Shown here: positions 21,179 to 28,963 of the stretch, piece by piece
Layout: every line of letters starts with the position of its first letter
Numbering within the stretch: the stretch's first letter is position 1
Source: Xanthobacteraceae bacterium 501b
GTDB taxonomy: Bacteria; Pseudomonadota; Alphaproteobacteria; Rhizobiales; Xanthobacteraceae
Assembly (NCBI GenBank): GCA_000378025.1
Contig: KB899087.1
Location: forward strand, 3,658,001 to 3,722,000
Reading direction: 5' to 3'
DNA length: 64,000 bases
Translations under genes and position numbers: made by a program
Notes under the pieces: model-generated
Told to the model about the DNA's origin: nothing
Databases searched by the model: none
What the model saw: the letters and a program-made list of their open reading frames with translations, nothing else

Positions 21179-21873
21179 GCGTCCTCTCGGTCGACAACCT
21201 TTCCAGCGGCTATGCCGGCGCCGTGGTGCTGCGCGAGGTGAGCCTCGCCATCGCCCCGGGCGAAATCCTCGCCGTGCTCGGCAAGAACGGCATGGGCAAG
21301 TCCACCTTGCTGAAAGCGGTAATGGGCTTCCTGCCGAAAATGACCGGCAGCGTGAGTATTGCTGGCAGCGAGGCGACGCGGCTCTCCCCGCACCGCGTCG
21401 CCCGCCTCGGAGTGGGCTATGTCGCGCAGGAAAAGGCGCTGTTCCAGGATATGAGCGTGGAGGAAAACCTGCGCCTCGCCGTGCGCCGGCCGGATTTCGA
21501 CGCCGCCCTGGCCGAGGTCGAAGCCTCCTTCCCCTTCCTGCTGCAGCGCCTCAAGCAGCGCGCCGGCACGCTGTCCGGCGGCGAGCAGAAAATGCTGCTG
21601 ATGGCCCGCTCGCTGGCAACCGGGGCGAAGCTCCTGCTGGTCGACGAGATCACCGAGGGGCTGCAACCCTCGGTCATCGACCGGCTCGCCGGGGTCATCC
21701 GCAGCGCCCGCGACCGCCACGGCACCACCATGCTGCTGGTCGAGCAGCATCTGCCCTTCGCTTTGGCGGTGGCCGACCGCTGGGCGGTGCTGGACCGCGG
21801 CGAGATCGCCGAGATGGGCACCTCCACCGAGCCGGATTCCCGTGCGAGGGTGCTGAAACATCTGAGTGTATGA
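21175..21873 (+). CDS. branched-chain/amide-type ABC transporter ATPase (LivF/UrtE-like)
   Basis: Second ATPase of the importer, 232 residues. Walker A is GKNGMGKST, the Q-loop region is VGYVAQEKALFQDMSVEENL, the signature is LSGGEQKMLLMAR and Walker B is LLLVDEITEGLQPS. The LivF/UrtE-type DEITEGLQP box distinguishes it from the LivG-like half fused in the preceding gene. It overlaps that gene by four bases (ATGA) and is followed within 11 bases by the DUF1028 gene, so all appear to be co-transcribed from the attenuated promoter at 16001. Confidence 0.88.
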   Translation: MSVLSVDNLSSGYAGAVVLREVSLAIAPGEILAVLGKNGMGKSTLLKAVMGFLPKMTGSVSIAGSEATRLSPHRVARLGVGYVAQEKALFQDMSVEENLRLAVRRPDFDAALAEVEASFPFLLQRLKQRAGTLSGGEQKMLLMARSLATGAKLLLVDEITEGLQPSVIDRLAGVIRSARDRHGTTMLLVEQHLPFALAVADRWAVLDRGEIAEMGTSTEPDSRARVLKHLSV

Positions 21874-21883
21874 GGATAAAGGC

Positions 21884-22615
21884 GTGACCTTCTCCATCGT
21901 CGCCCGCTGCCCTTCCTCCGGCCTTTTGGGCGTGGCGGTGGCCACCGCTGTGCCGGCGGTCGGTTCCATGTGCCCGTTCACCCGGGCGAAGGTCGGTGCC
22001 GCCTCGACCCAGTCCTGGGTCAACCCTTATCTGGCGCTCGGCGTGCTGGAGGCCATCGCCGGCGGGCAAGGCGCCCAAGCGGCCCTCGAAGCGGCGCTGG
22101 CGGAGGATGAGGCGCGCGAACTGCGCCAGATCGGCGTGGTGGATCACGCGGGCGAGGCCAGCGCCTTCACCGGTGCCGACTGCACGCAATGGTGCGGGCA
22201 GGAAATCGGCGATGGCTTCGCCGTGCAGGGCAACATGCTCACCGGGCCCGAGGTGATCGACGCCATGGCGAGCACCTTCCGCGCCAGCGAGGGCCAGAAG
22301 CTCGACGAGCGGCTGATGCGGGCGATGGAGGCCGGGGACGCGGCCGGCGGCGACAGGCGCGGACGGCAATCGGCCAGCCTGCGGGTGCAGGGCGAGGAAG
22401 AGTATTGCGCGCTGGATCTGCGCGTCGACGAGCATCCCCGGCCCGTCACCGAGCTGCGCCGGGTGCTGGAAATCGCCCGGCTGCAACTCGTGCCCTTCGT
22501 CGAGGGCATGCCAAAGCGCGGCGTCAAGGCGGGGCCGGCGCCGGAAGCCGTCACCGCCATGCTGGCGCTCGCCCCGCCGGACCGGCCGGGCGGCGGCGGC
22601 AGTGGGTCGGACTAA
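21884..22615 (+). CDS. DUF1028 family protein
   Basis: Protein of 243 residues recognisable as the DUF1028 family by its opening (TFSIVARCPSSGLLGVAVAT), by AASTQSWVNPYLALGVLE and by VQGNMLTGPEVIDAM. The family has been likened to N-terminal-nucleophile hydrolases, but I cannot name its reaction. GTG 21884 is chosen because GAGGA lies about nine bases upstream and translation would begin directly at the conserved motif; GTG 21866 would overlap the ATPase end. As the last gene of the amide operon it may process the imported compound or a peptide-like derivative. It ends in a Gly/Pro-rich tail. Confidence 0.82.
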   Translation: MTFSIVARCPSSGLLGVAVATAVPAVGSMCPFTRAKVGAASTQSWVNPYLALGVLEAIAGGQGAQAALEAALAEDEARELRQIGVVDHAGEASAFTGADCTQWCGQEIGDGFAVQGNMLTGPEVIDAMASTFRASEGQKLDERLMRAMEAGDAAGGDRRGRQSASLRVQGEEEYCALDLRVDEHPRPVTELRRVLEIARLQLVPFVEGMPKRGVKAGPAPEAVTAMLALAPPDRPGGGGSGSD

Positions 22616-22627
22616 GGGCGCATCCAC

Positions 22628-22656
22628 GAAAAATGGCGGCCCCTTGCGGGACCGCC
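22628..22656 (-). terminator. intrinsic terminator of the small exported protein gene
   Basis: GGCGG...CCGCC arms (22635-22656, nine pairs with one mismatch) are followed on the minus strand by ATTTTT (22629-22634 on the plus strand as AAAAAT). It lies between two convergent genes, and the T-run points to service of the leftward gene at 22693. Confidence 0.65.
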
Positions 22657-22692
22657 ACTCGTTCAACGCATGCCCTCGGAAGAGGGCCGCAC

Positions 22693-23028
22693 TCAGCGGG
22701 TGCTGCGCGCGTTGCCTTCGATCTGGTTGGCGATATAGGGCTCGACGCCCTGGGTGTTCGGGCCATACATGCCGCCGGCACTGCGGCCGTCATACATGTC
22801 GCGACCGTCATACATGGTGGCGGCGTTCCGGCCCTCATAGACGCTGCCCTGATGCGACCAGCCATTATGGCGCGGCGCGGCATAGTTCTGCGTCTGGGCC
22901 TGGTTGGTGCCCGGCGACCAGCCGGAATTGCCGCCGATGACGGGACGGTTGGTATCGGCAAGCGCGGGGCCGACAAACGCAGCCGCGAGAACAGCACCCA
23001 GCATCGGAATGGAAACGGTCTTCTTCAT
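22693..23028 (-). CDS. small exported protein of unknown function
   Basis: A 111-residue protein I do not recognise. The N-terminus is a clear Sec signal (MKKTVSIPMLGAVLAAAFVG then PALAD). The mature part is about 88 residues, polar, rich in Asn, Gly, Tyr and Arg, with a short tandem motif MYDGRDMYDGRSAGGMYG. AGGA lies upstream of ATG 23028; further in-frame codons upstream have no such site. It stands alone with its own terminator. Composition suggests a small periplasmic or envelope protein. Confidence 0.65.
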   Translation of the reverse strand: MKKTVSIPMLGAVLAAAFVGPALADTNRPVIGGNSGWSPGTNQAQTQNYAAPRHNGWSHQGSVYEGRNAATMYDGRDMYDGRSAGGMYGPNTQGVEPYIANQIEGNARSTR

Positions 23029-23291
23029 AATCAACATCCTTTGAACAGAGCGACACTTCGGCACGGTAGTCGGCGCACAAGAGCGTCGCGTCTCTTGATT
23101 CAACTCTCATTCACCTGACCGAAGCACATCTGCGCAGCCGGTGAATCTGCCGGGACAACGTGCGCCCCGCGCCATTGTTTCCGCTCGACGCGCGGTTCTC
23201 GATCGCAATAGCGTGATGCGCCGCACCTCATCTGCGCCGCGGCGCAGCATGCTGGCGGTTTCGAGCCGTGACCGGAAAGAAAGGCGGTAGC

Positions 23292-24818
23292 CTATTCGCC
23301 GCGCGGAAAGCGCTGGCCGTCTTCCAGCACGTTCAGGTCCATATGGTTGCGCATATAGCGCTCGGAGGCCTTTTGCAGCGGCTGGAAATCCCAGGGGTAA
23401 TAGGCACCGTTGCGCAGCGCCTCATAGACCACGTGGCGCCGCGCCTGGCTGGCGCGCACCTCGGCGTCGAAGCGGGCGAGGTCCCAGCGGGCGTTCATCG
23501 CCGCCGTCATGCGCTCCATAACCCCGGCGCAGGCGGGGTCCGCCGCGCGGTTGACCAGTTCCTGCGGGTCCTCGTCAAGGTTGGTGAGGATCGGCGGGTC
23601 GAGATCGCACAGGATGAGCTTCCACGGACCGTCGCGCAGCGCGACCAGCGGCGCGTAGGAACCTTCGGCGGCGTATTCCATCGGCACCGGCGACCGTTCG
23701 CCCTCGCCCTTGGCCGGGCGGACGAGGCTCTCGCCGTCGGTCCAGGGCATCACGCCGCTCAGATCGAGCCCGACCAGCTCGGCCAGCGTCGGCAGCACGT
23801 CGAGGGTCGAGGCCGCACGGTCGATCCGGCCGGCGGGAAGGCCGGGGGCGGCGATCATCAGCGGCACCCGCGCCGAGCCCTCCAGGAAGTTCATCTTGAA
23901 CCACAGGCCGCGCTCGCCAAGCATGTCGCCATGGTCGGAGACGAAGACGATGATCGTGTCGTCACTTAGCCGGCAACGGTCCAGCACGTCGATGAGTTCG
24001 CCGATCTTCTCGTCGAGATAGGAGATGTTGGCGAAATAGGCCCGGCGCGAGCGGCGCACATCCTCGGGTGTCACCCGGCTGGCCGCGTGGTCGCTCGCCA
24101 GCATCAGGCGCTGGGCGTGCGGGTCCTGCTGCGCGAAGGGGATGGGCGGCACTACCGGGTCCAGCGCCGGGCAGTCCTCATAGAGGTCCCAGAAGCGCTT
24201 GCGGGCGACATAGGGGTCGTGCGGGTGGGTGAAGCTCACGGTGAGGCACCAGGGCCGGGAATCGTGCCCGCGCGCGAGATCGTAGAGCTTGCGGGCGGCG
24301 TGATAGGCCACCTCGTCGTCATATTCGAGCTGGTTGGTGATCTCGGCAACCCCTGCGCCCGTCACTGAACCAAGATTGTGATACCACCAGTCGATCCGCT
24401 CGCCCGGCTTGGCGTAGTCCGGCGTCCAGCCGAAATCGGCGGGGTAGATGTCGGTGGTCAGCCGCTCCTCATAGCCGTGCAGCTGGTCTGGCCCGACGAA
24501 ATGCATCTTGCCCGACAGCGCCGTGTGATAGCCGGCGCGGCGCAGATGGTGCGCGAAGGTGGGGATGTCGGAGGTGAATTCGGCGGCATTGTCATAGACC
24601 CGCGTGCGGCTCGGCAACTGGCCGGACATGAAGGACGCCCGCGCCGGCGCGCAGAGCGGGCTCGCCGTATAGGTGTTGGCGAAACGCGCGGAACGGGCCG
24701 CCAGCGCCTTCAGATGCGGCGCGTGGAGAAAATCCGCAGGCCCGTCCGGGAACAGCGTCCCATTCAGCTGGTCGACCATCAGGATGAGGATGTTCGGGCG
24801 GGCAGTCAGGCGGGTCAT
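23292..24818 (-). CDS. betC: choline-sulfatase
   Basis: Type I sulfatase of 508 residues that releases choline and sulfate from choline-O-sulfate, feeding choline to glycine-betaine synthesis. The start has RPNILILMVDQLNG (metal-binding Asp), the formylglycine site is Cys56 in SPLCAPARASF (CxAxR), and the second metal site is VFVSDHGDMLGERGLWFKMN. The C-terminal region with NHMDLNVLED matches choline-sulfatases. It is adjacent to a ChoX-like binding protein and to a divergent LysR gene of the kind found beside betC, which fixes the role. The gap to choX is 90 bases in the same direction. Confidence 0.9.
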   Translation of the reverse strand: MTRLTARPNILILMVDQLNGTLFPDGPADFLHAPHLKALAARSARFANTYTASPLCAPARASFMSGQLPSRTRVYDNAAEFTSDIPTFAHHLRRAGYHTALSGKMHFVGPDQLHGYEERLTTDIYPADFGWTPDYAKPGERIDWWYHNLGSVTGAGVAEITNQLEYDDEVAYHAARKLYDLARGHDSRPWCLTVSFTHPHDPYVARKRFWDLYEDCPALDPVVPPIPFAQQDPHAQRLMLASDHAASRVTPEDVRRSRRAYFANISYLDEKIGELIDVLDRCRLSDDTIIVFVSDHGDMLGERGLWFKMNFLEGSARVPLMIAAPGLPAGRIDRAASTLDVLPTLAELVGLDLSGVMPWTDGESLVRPAKGEGERSPVPMEYAAEGSYAPLVALRDGPWKLILCDLDPPILTNLDEDPQELVNRAADPACAGVMERMTAAMNARWDLARFDAEVRASQARRHVVYEALRNGAYYPWDFQPLQKASERYMRNHMDLNVLEDGQRFPRGE

Positions 24819-24908
24819 GGATATGTTCCACGCGGCAGGCGAGGGGCGAGGGCGAGGCGGGCGCGGGCACGGGCCGGCAGCGGGCGCCGCCGGCCTCCCC
24901 GCCGGGGG

Positions 24909-25853
24909 TCACAGGCCGAGCGAGGCCTTCACCGCCGGCAGGCCGGGCTTGCCGTCAAAGGTGGTCACGCCGTCGAGCCAGGGGCCGAGCGCGGCCGGAT
25001 TGGCCTTGATCCACGCCTTGGCGGCGGCCTCGGGGGTCTGCCCGTCATCGAGGATCTTGCCCATCATGGCGTTCTCGGTCGCCAGGTCGAATTTCAGCTG
25101 CTTGAAAAAGGTCGCCGCGTTCGGGCACTCGGCCGACCAGCCGGTGCGGGCGAGGGTCCGCACGCTCGCGCCGCCGAAATCGGCGCCGAAATAGGCGTCA
25201 CCACCGGAGAGATAGGTGAGGTCGAACGTCTCGTTCATCGGGTGCGGCGCCCAGGCGAGGAAGACGATCCAGTTCTTGCCGTTCTGCGAGCGCTTCACCT
25301 GCGCCAGCATCGCCTGCTCGCCCGATTCAACCACCTTCCAGCCCTTCAGGCCGAAATCATTGGCCTCGATCATCTTCAGCATGTTCTGGTTGGCCGGCGC
25401 GCCGGGCTCGATGCCGTAGATCTTGCTGTCGAACTTGTCGGCGTTGGCGGCCAGGTCCTTGAAGTCCTTCACCCCGGCCTCGGCCACGTAGTTCGGCACG
25501 GCGAGGGTGAACTTGGCGCCTTCGAGATTGGTGGCGAGCACGTCCACCGCCTTCGCCTCGTTCAGCGCATCGATGAACTTCTGCTGCGCCGGCATCCAGT
25601 TGCCGAGGAAGACGTCGACATTGCCGTTCTTCATCGATTCATAGCCGATCGGCACCGAGAGCGTCTTCACGTCCTGGGTGTAGCCGAGGCCGCCGAGCAG
25701 CACGCCGGCGATGGCATTGGTGGACGTGATGTCGGTCCAGCCGGGGTCCGACATGCGGATGGTCTTGCAGGAAGGCGCGTCGGCCGCCGCAGCGGGGCCG
25801 GCCAGGAGGAGCAGCGAAAGGGCCGAAGCGGCCAGCACGGTACGGGTCATCAT
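24909..25853 (-). CDS. choX: choline/betaine ABC transporter substrate-binding protein
   Basis: Periplasmic binding protein of the ChoX/OpuAC class, 314 residues, with a Sec signal (MMTRTVLAASALSLLLLAGP then AAAADAP). Class features are CKTIRMSDPGWTDITSTNAI, VFLGNWMPAQQKF, GIEPGAPANQNML and VFLAWAPHPMN. The Trp/Tyr-rich pattern fits an aromatic cage for quaternary ammonium. Neither a permease nor an ATPase gene follows, so the transporter core must be elsewhere or shared. It is first in the betC operon and divergent from the LysR gene. Confidence 0.86.
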   Translation of the reverse strand: MMTRTVLAASALSLLLLAGPAAAADAPSCKTIRMSDPGWTDITSTNAIAGVLLGGLGYTQDVKTLSVPIGYESMKNGNVDVFLGNWMPAQQKFIDALNEAKAVDVLATNLEGAKFTLAVPNYVAEAGVKDFKDLAANADKFDSKIYGIEPGAPANQNMLKMIEANDFGLKGWKVVESGEQAMLAQVKRSQNGKNWIVFLAWAPHPMNETFDLTYLSGGDAYFGADFGGASVRTLARTGWSAECPNAATFFKQLKFDLATENAMMGKILDDGQTPEAAAKAWIKANPAALGPWLDGVTTFDGKPGLPAVKASLGL

Positions 25854-26002
25854 GAGACACCTCTGGAAGGGGATGAGACGCGCGAAATGTGCAAGGAGCC
25901 GCCTTGTGAGACCGGCCGCTTCCTTGCCTCCCGCACATCAGGCGGTTAAATGCTTTAGGCTGTGAAGCCGGATATTTTCGATGAAAGACATAAGCTGGCT
26001 CT
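25854..26002. promoter_or_regulatory. divergent promoter region choX-betC / LysR
   Basis: 149 bases separate the two divergent starts. The middle is AT-richer than its surroundings (about 25940-26000). This is the expected binding site of the LysR protein; I cannot name an exact box with confidence. Confidence 0.5.
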
Positions 26003-26932
26003 ATGTCTGAACGCGCTCTCGACCTTGGCTGGATCCGCGTGTTCGAGGCGGTCGGGCGGCTCGGCTCGATCACAGGCGCCGCCCGCGCGCTCGGCCTGTC
26101 GCAGCCGGCGGTGAGCTATGTGGTGCGCGAGCTGGAAACCCAGCTCGGCACGCCGCTTCTCGTGCGCGGCCATCGCGGCAGCGCGCTCACCCCGGCGGGC
26201 GAGGTGCTGCACCGCGCCACCCGGGCGGCGGCCGGCGAAATCGACACCGCCGCCCGCGCGGTGCGGCGCCTCAGCCGGCGGCCGGTGGTGCGGCTGTTCA
26301 CCGATTACGGTTTCGCCTCGTTCTGGATGATGCCGCGCGTCGCCGCCTTCCGGCAGGTGCACCCGGAGACCGACGTGCACATCATCGCCTCCGCCGGCGC
26401 CGATCACGGCCTCGACGGGGCGGAGGATGTCGCCGTGCTGTTCGGCGCCCGACGGGACTTTCCGCCCGAGAGCGTGCAACTGGTCGAGGAGCGGATCTGG
26501 CCGGTGTGCAGCCCCGCCTTCGCCGCCCGCCACGGCCTCGGGCAGGACCCGGCGCGCATCGGCAATTTGCCGCTGCTGCATCTGGAAAGCACGCCGCATC
26601 CGCGCTGGTTCGGCTGGAGCGACTGGTTCGCCGCCATGGGGCTGGCGCGCGGGCCGGCGGGCAGCGATCTCAGCCTCAACACCTATGGCCTCGTGGTGCA
26701 GGCGGCGATGGCCGACCAGGGGGTGGCGCTGGGCTGGGCCGGGCTGATCGACGGGGCGCTGGCCGATGGCACGCTGGTGGCGGTCGGCCCGCCGCTGGCG
26801 CGCCGCGAAACCGGCTACTGGCTGGCACCGGGCGTCACCCTGTCCGAGCCGGCACGCGATCTCATCGCCTGGATCCTCGCCGAGGCGCGCGCGGGCTCCA
26901 CAGGCGTGCCCGCGCGTGAAAAAGGTTCTTGA
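26003..26932 (+). CDS. LysR-family regulator of choline-sulfate use
   Basis: Transcription factor of 309 residues. The N-terminal helix-turn-helix is typical (WIRVFEAVGRLGSITGAARALGLSQPAVSYVVRELE), followed by a linker helix and a periplasmic-binding-like effector domain from about residue 95. It is divergent from choX-betC, the usual position of the choline-sulfate utilisation regulator. The effector is probably choline or choline-sulfate, inferred from context. Its stop codon (26930-26932) overlaps the -35 box of the promoter for the second amide operon, so the two transcription units abut directly. Confidence 0.87.
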   Translation: MSERALDLGWIRVFEAVGRLGSITGAARALGLSQPAVSYVVRELETQLGTPLLVRGHRGSALTPAGEVLHRATRAAAGEIDTAARAVRRLSRRPVVRLFTDYGFASFWMMPRVAAFRQVHPETDVHIIASAGADHGLDGAEDVAVLFGARRDFPPESVQLVEERIWPVCSPAFAARHGLGQDPARIGNLPLLHLESTPHPRWFGWSDWFAAMGLARGPAGSDLSLNTYGLVVQAAMADQGVALGWAGLIDGALADGTLVAVGPPLARRETGYWLAPGVTLSEPARDLIAWILAEARAGSTGVPAREKGS

Positions 26933-26958
26933 CAAGAAGGTAACTTCACGCGAGCCTA
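26929..26958 (+). promoter_or_regulatory. sigma70-like promoter of the second amide operon
   Basis: TTGACA at 26929-26934 overlaps the LysR stop codon. A weak -10 (around 26952-26958, AGCCTAA region) follows at 17-18 bases. The attenuator leader begins immediately downstream. Confidence 0.5.
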
Positions 26959-26971
26959 AGAAACGAGCGAC

Positions 26972-26985
26972 GGGCAAAGCTGCCC
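26972..26985 (+). promoter_or_regulatory. ANTAR-target hairpin P1 (leader 2)
   Basis: GGGC (26972-26975) pairs with GCCC (26982-26985) around the six-base loop AAAGCT, with A at position 1 and G at position 4 as in known ANTAR targets. Confidence 0.6.
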
Positions 26986-27043
26986 ATTGTCGCGGCACTT
27001 TCGGACAACATTTCCAACGACGGCGTGTTCACGCTGATGGTTG

Positions 27044-27060
27044 GTGGCAACGACGCCCAC
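27044..27060 (+). promoter_or_regulatory. ANTAR-target hairpin P2 (leader 2), exclusive with terminator
   Basis: GTGGC (27044-27048) pairs with GCC-C-AC (27055-27060, one bulged C) around the hexaloop AACGAC, again A at 1 and G at 4. Its 3' strand is also the 5' arm of the terminator (27053-27064), so the two structures cannot form together. That is the expected antitermination switch. Confidence 0.65.
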
Positions 27061-27091
27061 GGCCTGACGGCCGGCGGGCGTTTTTTGTTTT
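27053..27091 (+). terminator. intrinsic terminator in leader 2 (attenuator)
   Basis: ACGCCC (27053-27058) pairs with GGGCGT (27076-27081). The inner CGGCC/GGCCG arms close a TGAC loop, and TTTTTT-GTTTT follows. The terminator lies between promoter and amiC2, so the whole operon including its own sensor is under read-through control. Confidence 0.78.
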
Positions 27092-27139
27092 GGGCTTCGG
27101 CCCGGGATCGTTTGGGCTCTAGGCCCGGTGGAGCAAGGC

Positions 27140-28288
27140 GTGTCGAAACCCGTCCGCATAGGCGTCATGTTCTCGACCACGGGGCCCTACAGCGTGGTCG
27201 CGCGCTCGATGCTGAACGGCGCCCTACTGGCGGTGGCGGAACGTCCGGCGCCGGGTCTTGCCATCGAGCCTGTCGTGGTCAATCCCGGCGGCGAACTTGG
27301 CCGCTACGCCGCGCTGAGCCGCGACCTGCTGCATGACGGCATCCGCCATGTGGTGGGCTGCTACACCTCGTCCAGCCGCAAGGAAGTGATCCCCTGCTTC
27401 GAGAAGCATGACGGGCTGCTCTGGTACCCCTCGCATTATGAGGGCTTCGAGAGCTCCAACAACGTCATCTACACCGGCGCCTCGCCGAACCAGCATGTGC
27501 TGCCGCTCGTCGACCACGTGCTGGCGACGCTCGGCTCCTCCGCCTTCTGCGTCGGCTCCAATTATATCTGGGCGTGGGAGAACACCCGCATCTTCCGCGA
27601 GGCGATGACGGCGCGCGGCGCCCGCGTATTGGCGGAACGCTATGTACCGGTGGGCGACACCGAGATCGACCAGGTGGTCGAGGCGATCCTGGAGGCGCGG
27701 CCCGCCTTCGTGTTCAACAATCTGATCGGCACCAGCAACTACGCCTTCTTCCGCGCTTTCCGCGCCGCCTGCGCCGCGCGCGGCATCGACCAGCGCAAAA
27801 CCTTCCCGGTGGTCAGCTGCACCCTCTCCGAGCCGGAGCTGGAAGAGATCGGCCAGGAAGCGGTGGACGGGCATCTCTCCTCCTCGGTCTATTTCTCCTC
27901 GCTCGCCTCCCCCGCCAACGCCGCCTTCACCCGCTTCTATGGCGAGACCTTCCCGGACGGCCCCACCAGCTCGGCCGATGCGGAAGCCTCCTATATCGCG
28001 ATGAAGCTGCTGATCTTGTCGCTAGCCGAGGCCGGCACCGACGATGTCGAGGCGGTGAAGGAAGCCGCCACCCGCCAGCACCTGCTCGCCCCGCAGGGCG
28101 AGGTGCGGATCGACCCGCAGACCCTGCACGCCTATCTCACGCCACGAATCGGGATTTCAAATGCGCAGGCCCGCTTCGACATTCTCGTCGAAGCGCCCGG
28201 CCCGGTGCGCCCGGACCCCTATCTCGTCCAGTCCTCGCCGCGCTATGCGGTCGCTGCCCGCAACTCTTCACTGAGAGTGGTAAAGTGA
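27140..28288 (+). CDS. amiC: AmiC-like cytoplasmic amide sensor (second copy)
   Basis: A 382-residue binding-protein-fold sensor without a signal peptide (SKPVRIGVMFSTTGPYS at once). It shares with the first copy GCYTSSSRKE, GLLWYPSHYEGFESSNNVIYTGASPNQ, VGSNYIWAWENTRI and RPDPYLV, but differs over much of its length. GTG 27140 is chosen for the GGAG seven bases upstream; GTG 27128 is an alternative with a weaker site. It is the first gene behind the second attenuator and overlaps amiR2 by one base (TGATG). It probably senses a different amide from the one sensed by the first copy. Confidence 0.84.
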   Translation: MSKPVRIGVMFSTTGPYSVVARSMLNGALLAVAERPAPGLAIEPVVVNPGGELGRYAALSRDLLHDGIRHVVGCYTSSSRKEVIPCFEKHDGLLWYPSHYEGFESSNNVIYTGASPNQHVLPLVDHVLATLGSSAFCVGSNYIWAWENTRIFREAMTARGARVLAERYVPVGDTEIDQVVEAILEARPAFVFNNLIGTSNYAFFRAFRAACAARGIDQRKTFPVVSCTLSEPELEEIGQEAVDGHLSSSVYFSSLASPANAAFTRFYGETFPDGPTSSADAEASYIAMKLLILSLAEAGTDDVEAVKEAATRQHLLAPQGEVRIDPQTLHAYLTPRIGISNAQARFDILVEAPGPVRPDPYLVQSSPRYAVAARNSSLRVVK

Positions 28289-28944
28289 TGGCACCTCGGC
28301 TGCTGCAAAACTTCAATGGCGGGCGGGCGCACATCGTCACGTCCAGCCTCACCGCGGTGGAAGCGCTGGAAAAGACGCTCGGCAAGCTCGGCGTCACGGC
28401 GCTCTATCCCGAGCTGGTGGACGGCCGGGCGCAGATCGACCTCGCCAGCCTGCAGCCCGAGCGCGACATCCTGTTCATCGACGGCGATCTCGACAACCCG
28501 GTGGCGCTCGATATCGACGCCGGCGCGCATCATCCCCCCGTGCCGGTGATCGGCCTGGTCGGGGTGGAAGCGCCGAGCCGGCTGAAGCACCTGATCCAGC
28601 TGGGCGCCTCGGCGTTCCTGCGCAAGCCCGTGCAGGGCGGCGCGGTCTACACCGCGCTGTTCCTCGGCATCAACCAGTTCCTGTTGCGCGGCGACCTTCG
28701 GGCGCGGCTCGACGACATGGATCGCCGCCGGCGTGGCCGCCGCGCGGTGGTGAAGTCCATCATCGCCCGCATGACGGAAGCGGGCGTCGATGACGACGAG
28801 GCCTATGAATGGCTTCGGCGCGAAAGCATGCGCTCGCGGCAGACCCTTGAGGCCTATTGCGAGGCGTTCATGACGGCGAGGGCTGGCCCCCTCGATGAAC
28901 CGATGCAGCTCCGCCCGGCGGAGCCACGCGCGGAAAGAAGATAA
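28288..28944 (+). CDS. amiR: AmiR-like antiterminator with ANTAR domain (second copy)
   Basis: Antiterminator of 218 residues. A receiver-like N-terminus lacks the usual acidic pocket (HIVTSSLTAVEALEKTLGKLG, DILFIDGDLDN, GASAFLRKPVQGGAVY). An Arg-rich helix (LRARLDDMDRRRRGRRAVVKS) and a C-terminal ANTAR domain (IIARMTEAGVDDDEAYEWLRRESMRSR) follow. It should bind the hexaloop hairpins at 26972 and 27044 in its own operon leader, which makes the system autocatalytic. Its first base overlaps the amiC2 stop. It is distinctly diverged from the first AmiR. Confidence 0.85.
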   Translation: MAPRLLQNFNGGRAHIVTSSLTAVEALEKTLGKLGVTALYPELVDGRAQIDLASLQPERDILFIDGDLDNPVALDIDAGAHHPPVPVIGLVGVEAPSRLKHLIQLGASAFLRKPVQGGAVYTALFLGINQFLLRGDLRARLDDMDRRRRGRRAVVKSIIARMTEAGVDDDEAYEWLRRESMRSRQTLEAYCEAFMTARAGPLDEPMQLRPAEPRAERR

Positions 28945-28963
28945 CCTTTCACAGGAGAAGAAA

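Noticed and set aside
27128-27139. GTG 27128 as start of amiC2
   Set aside because: GTG 27140 has a well-spaced GGAG; the upstream codon has a poor site. Kept only as an alternative.
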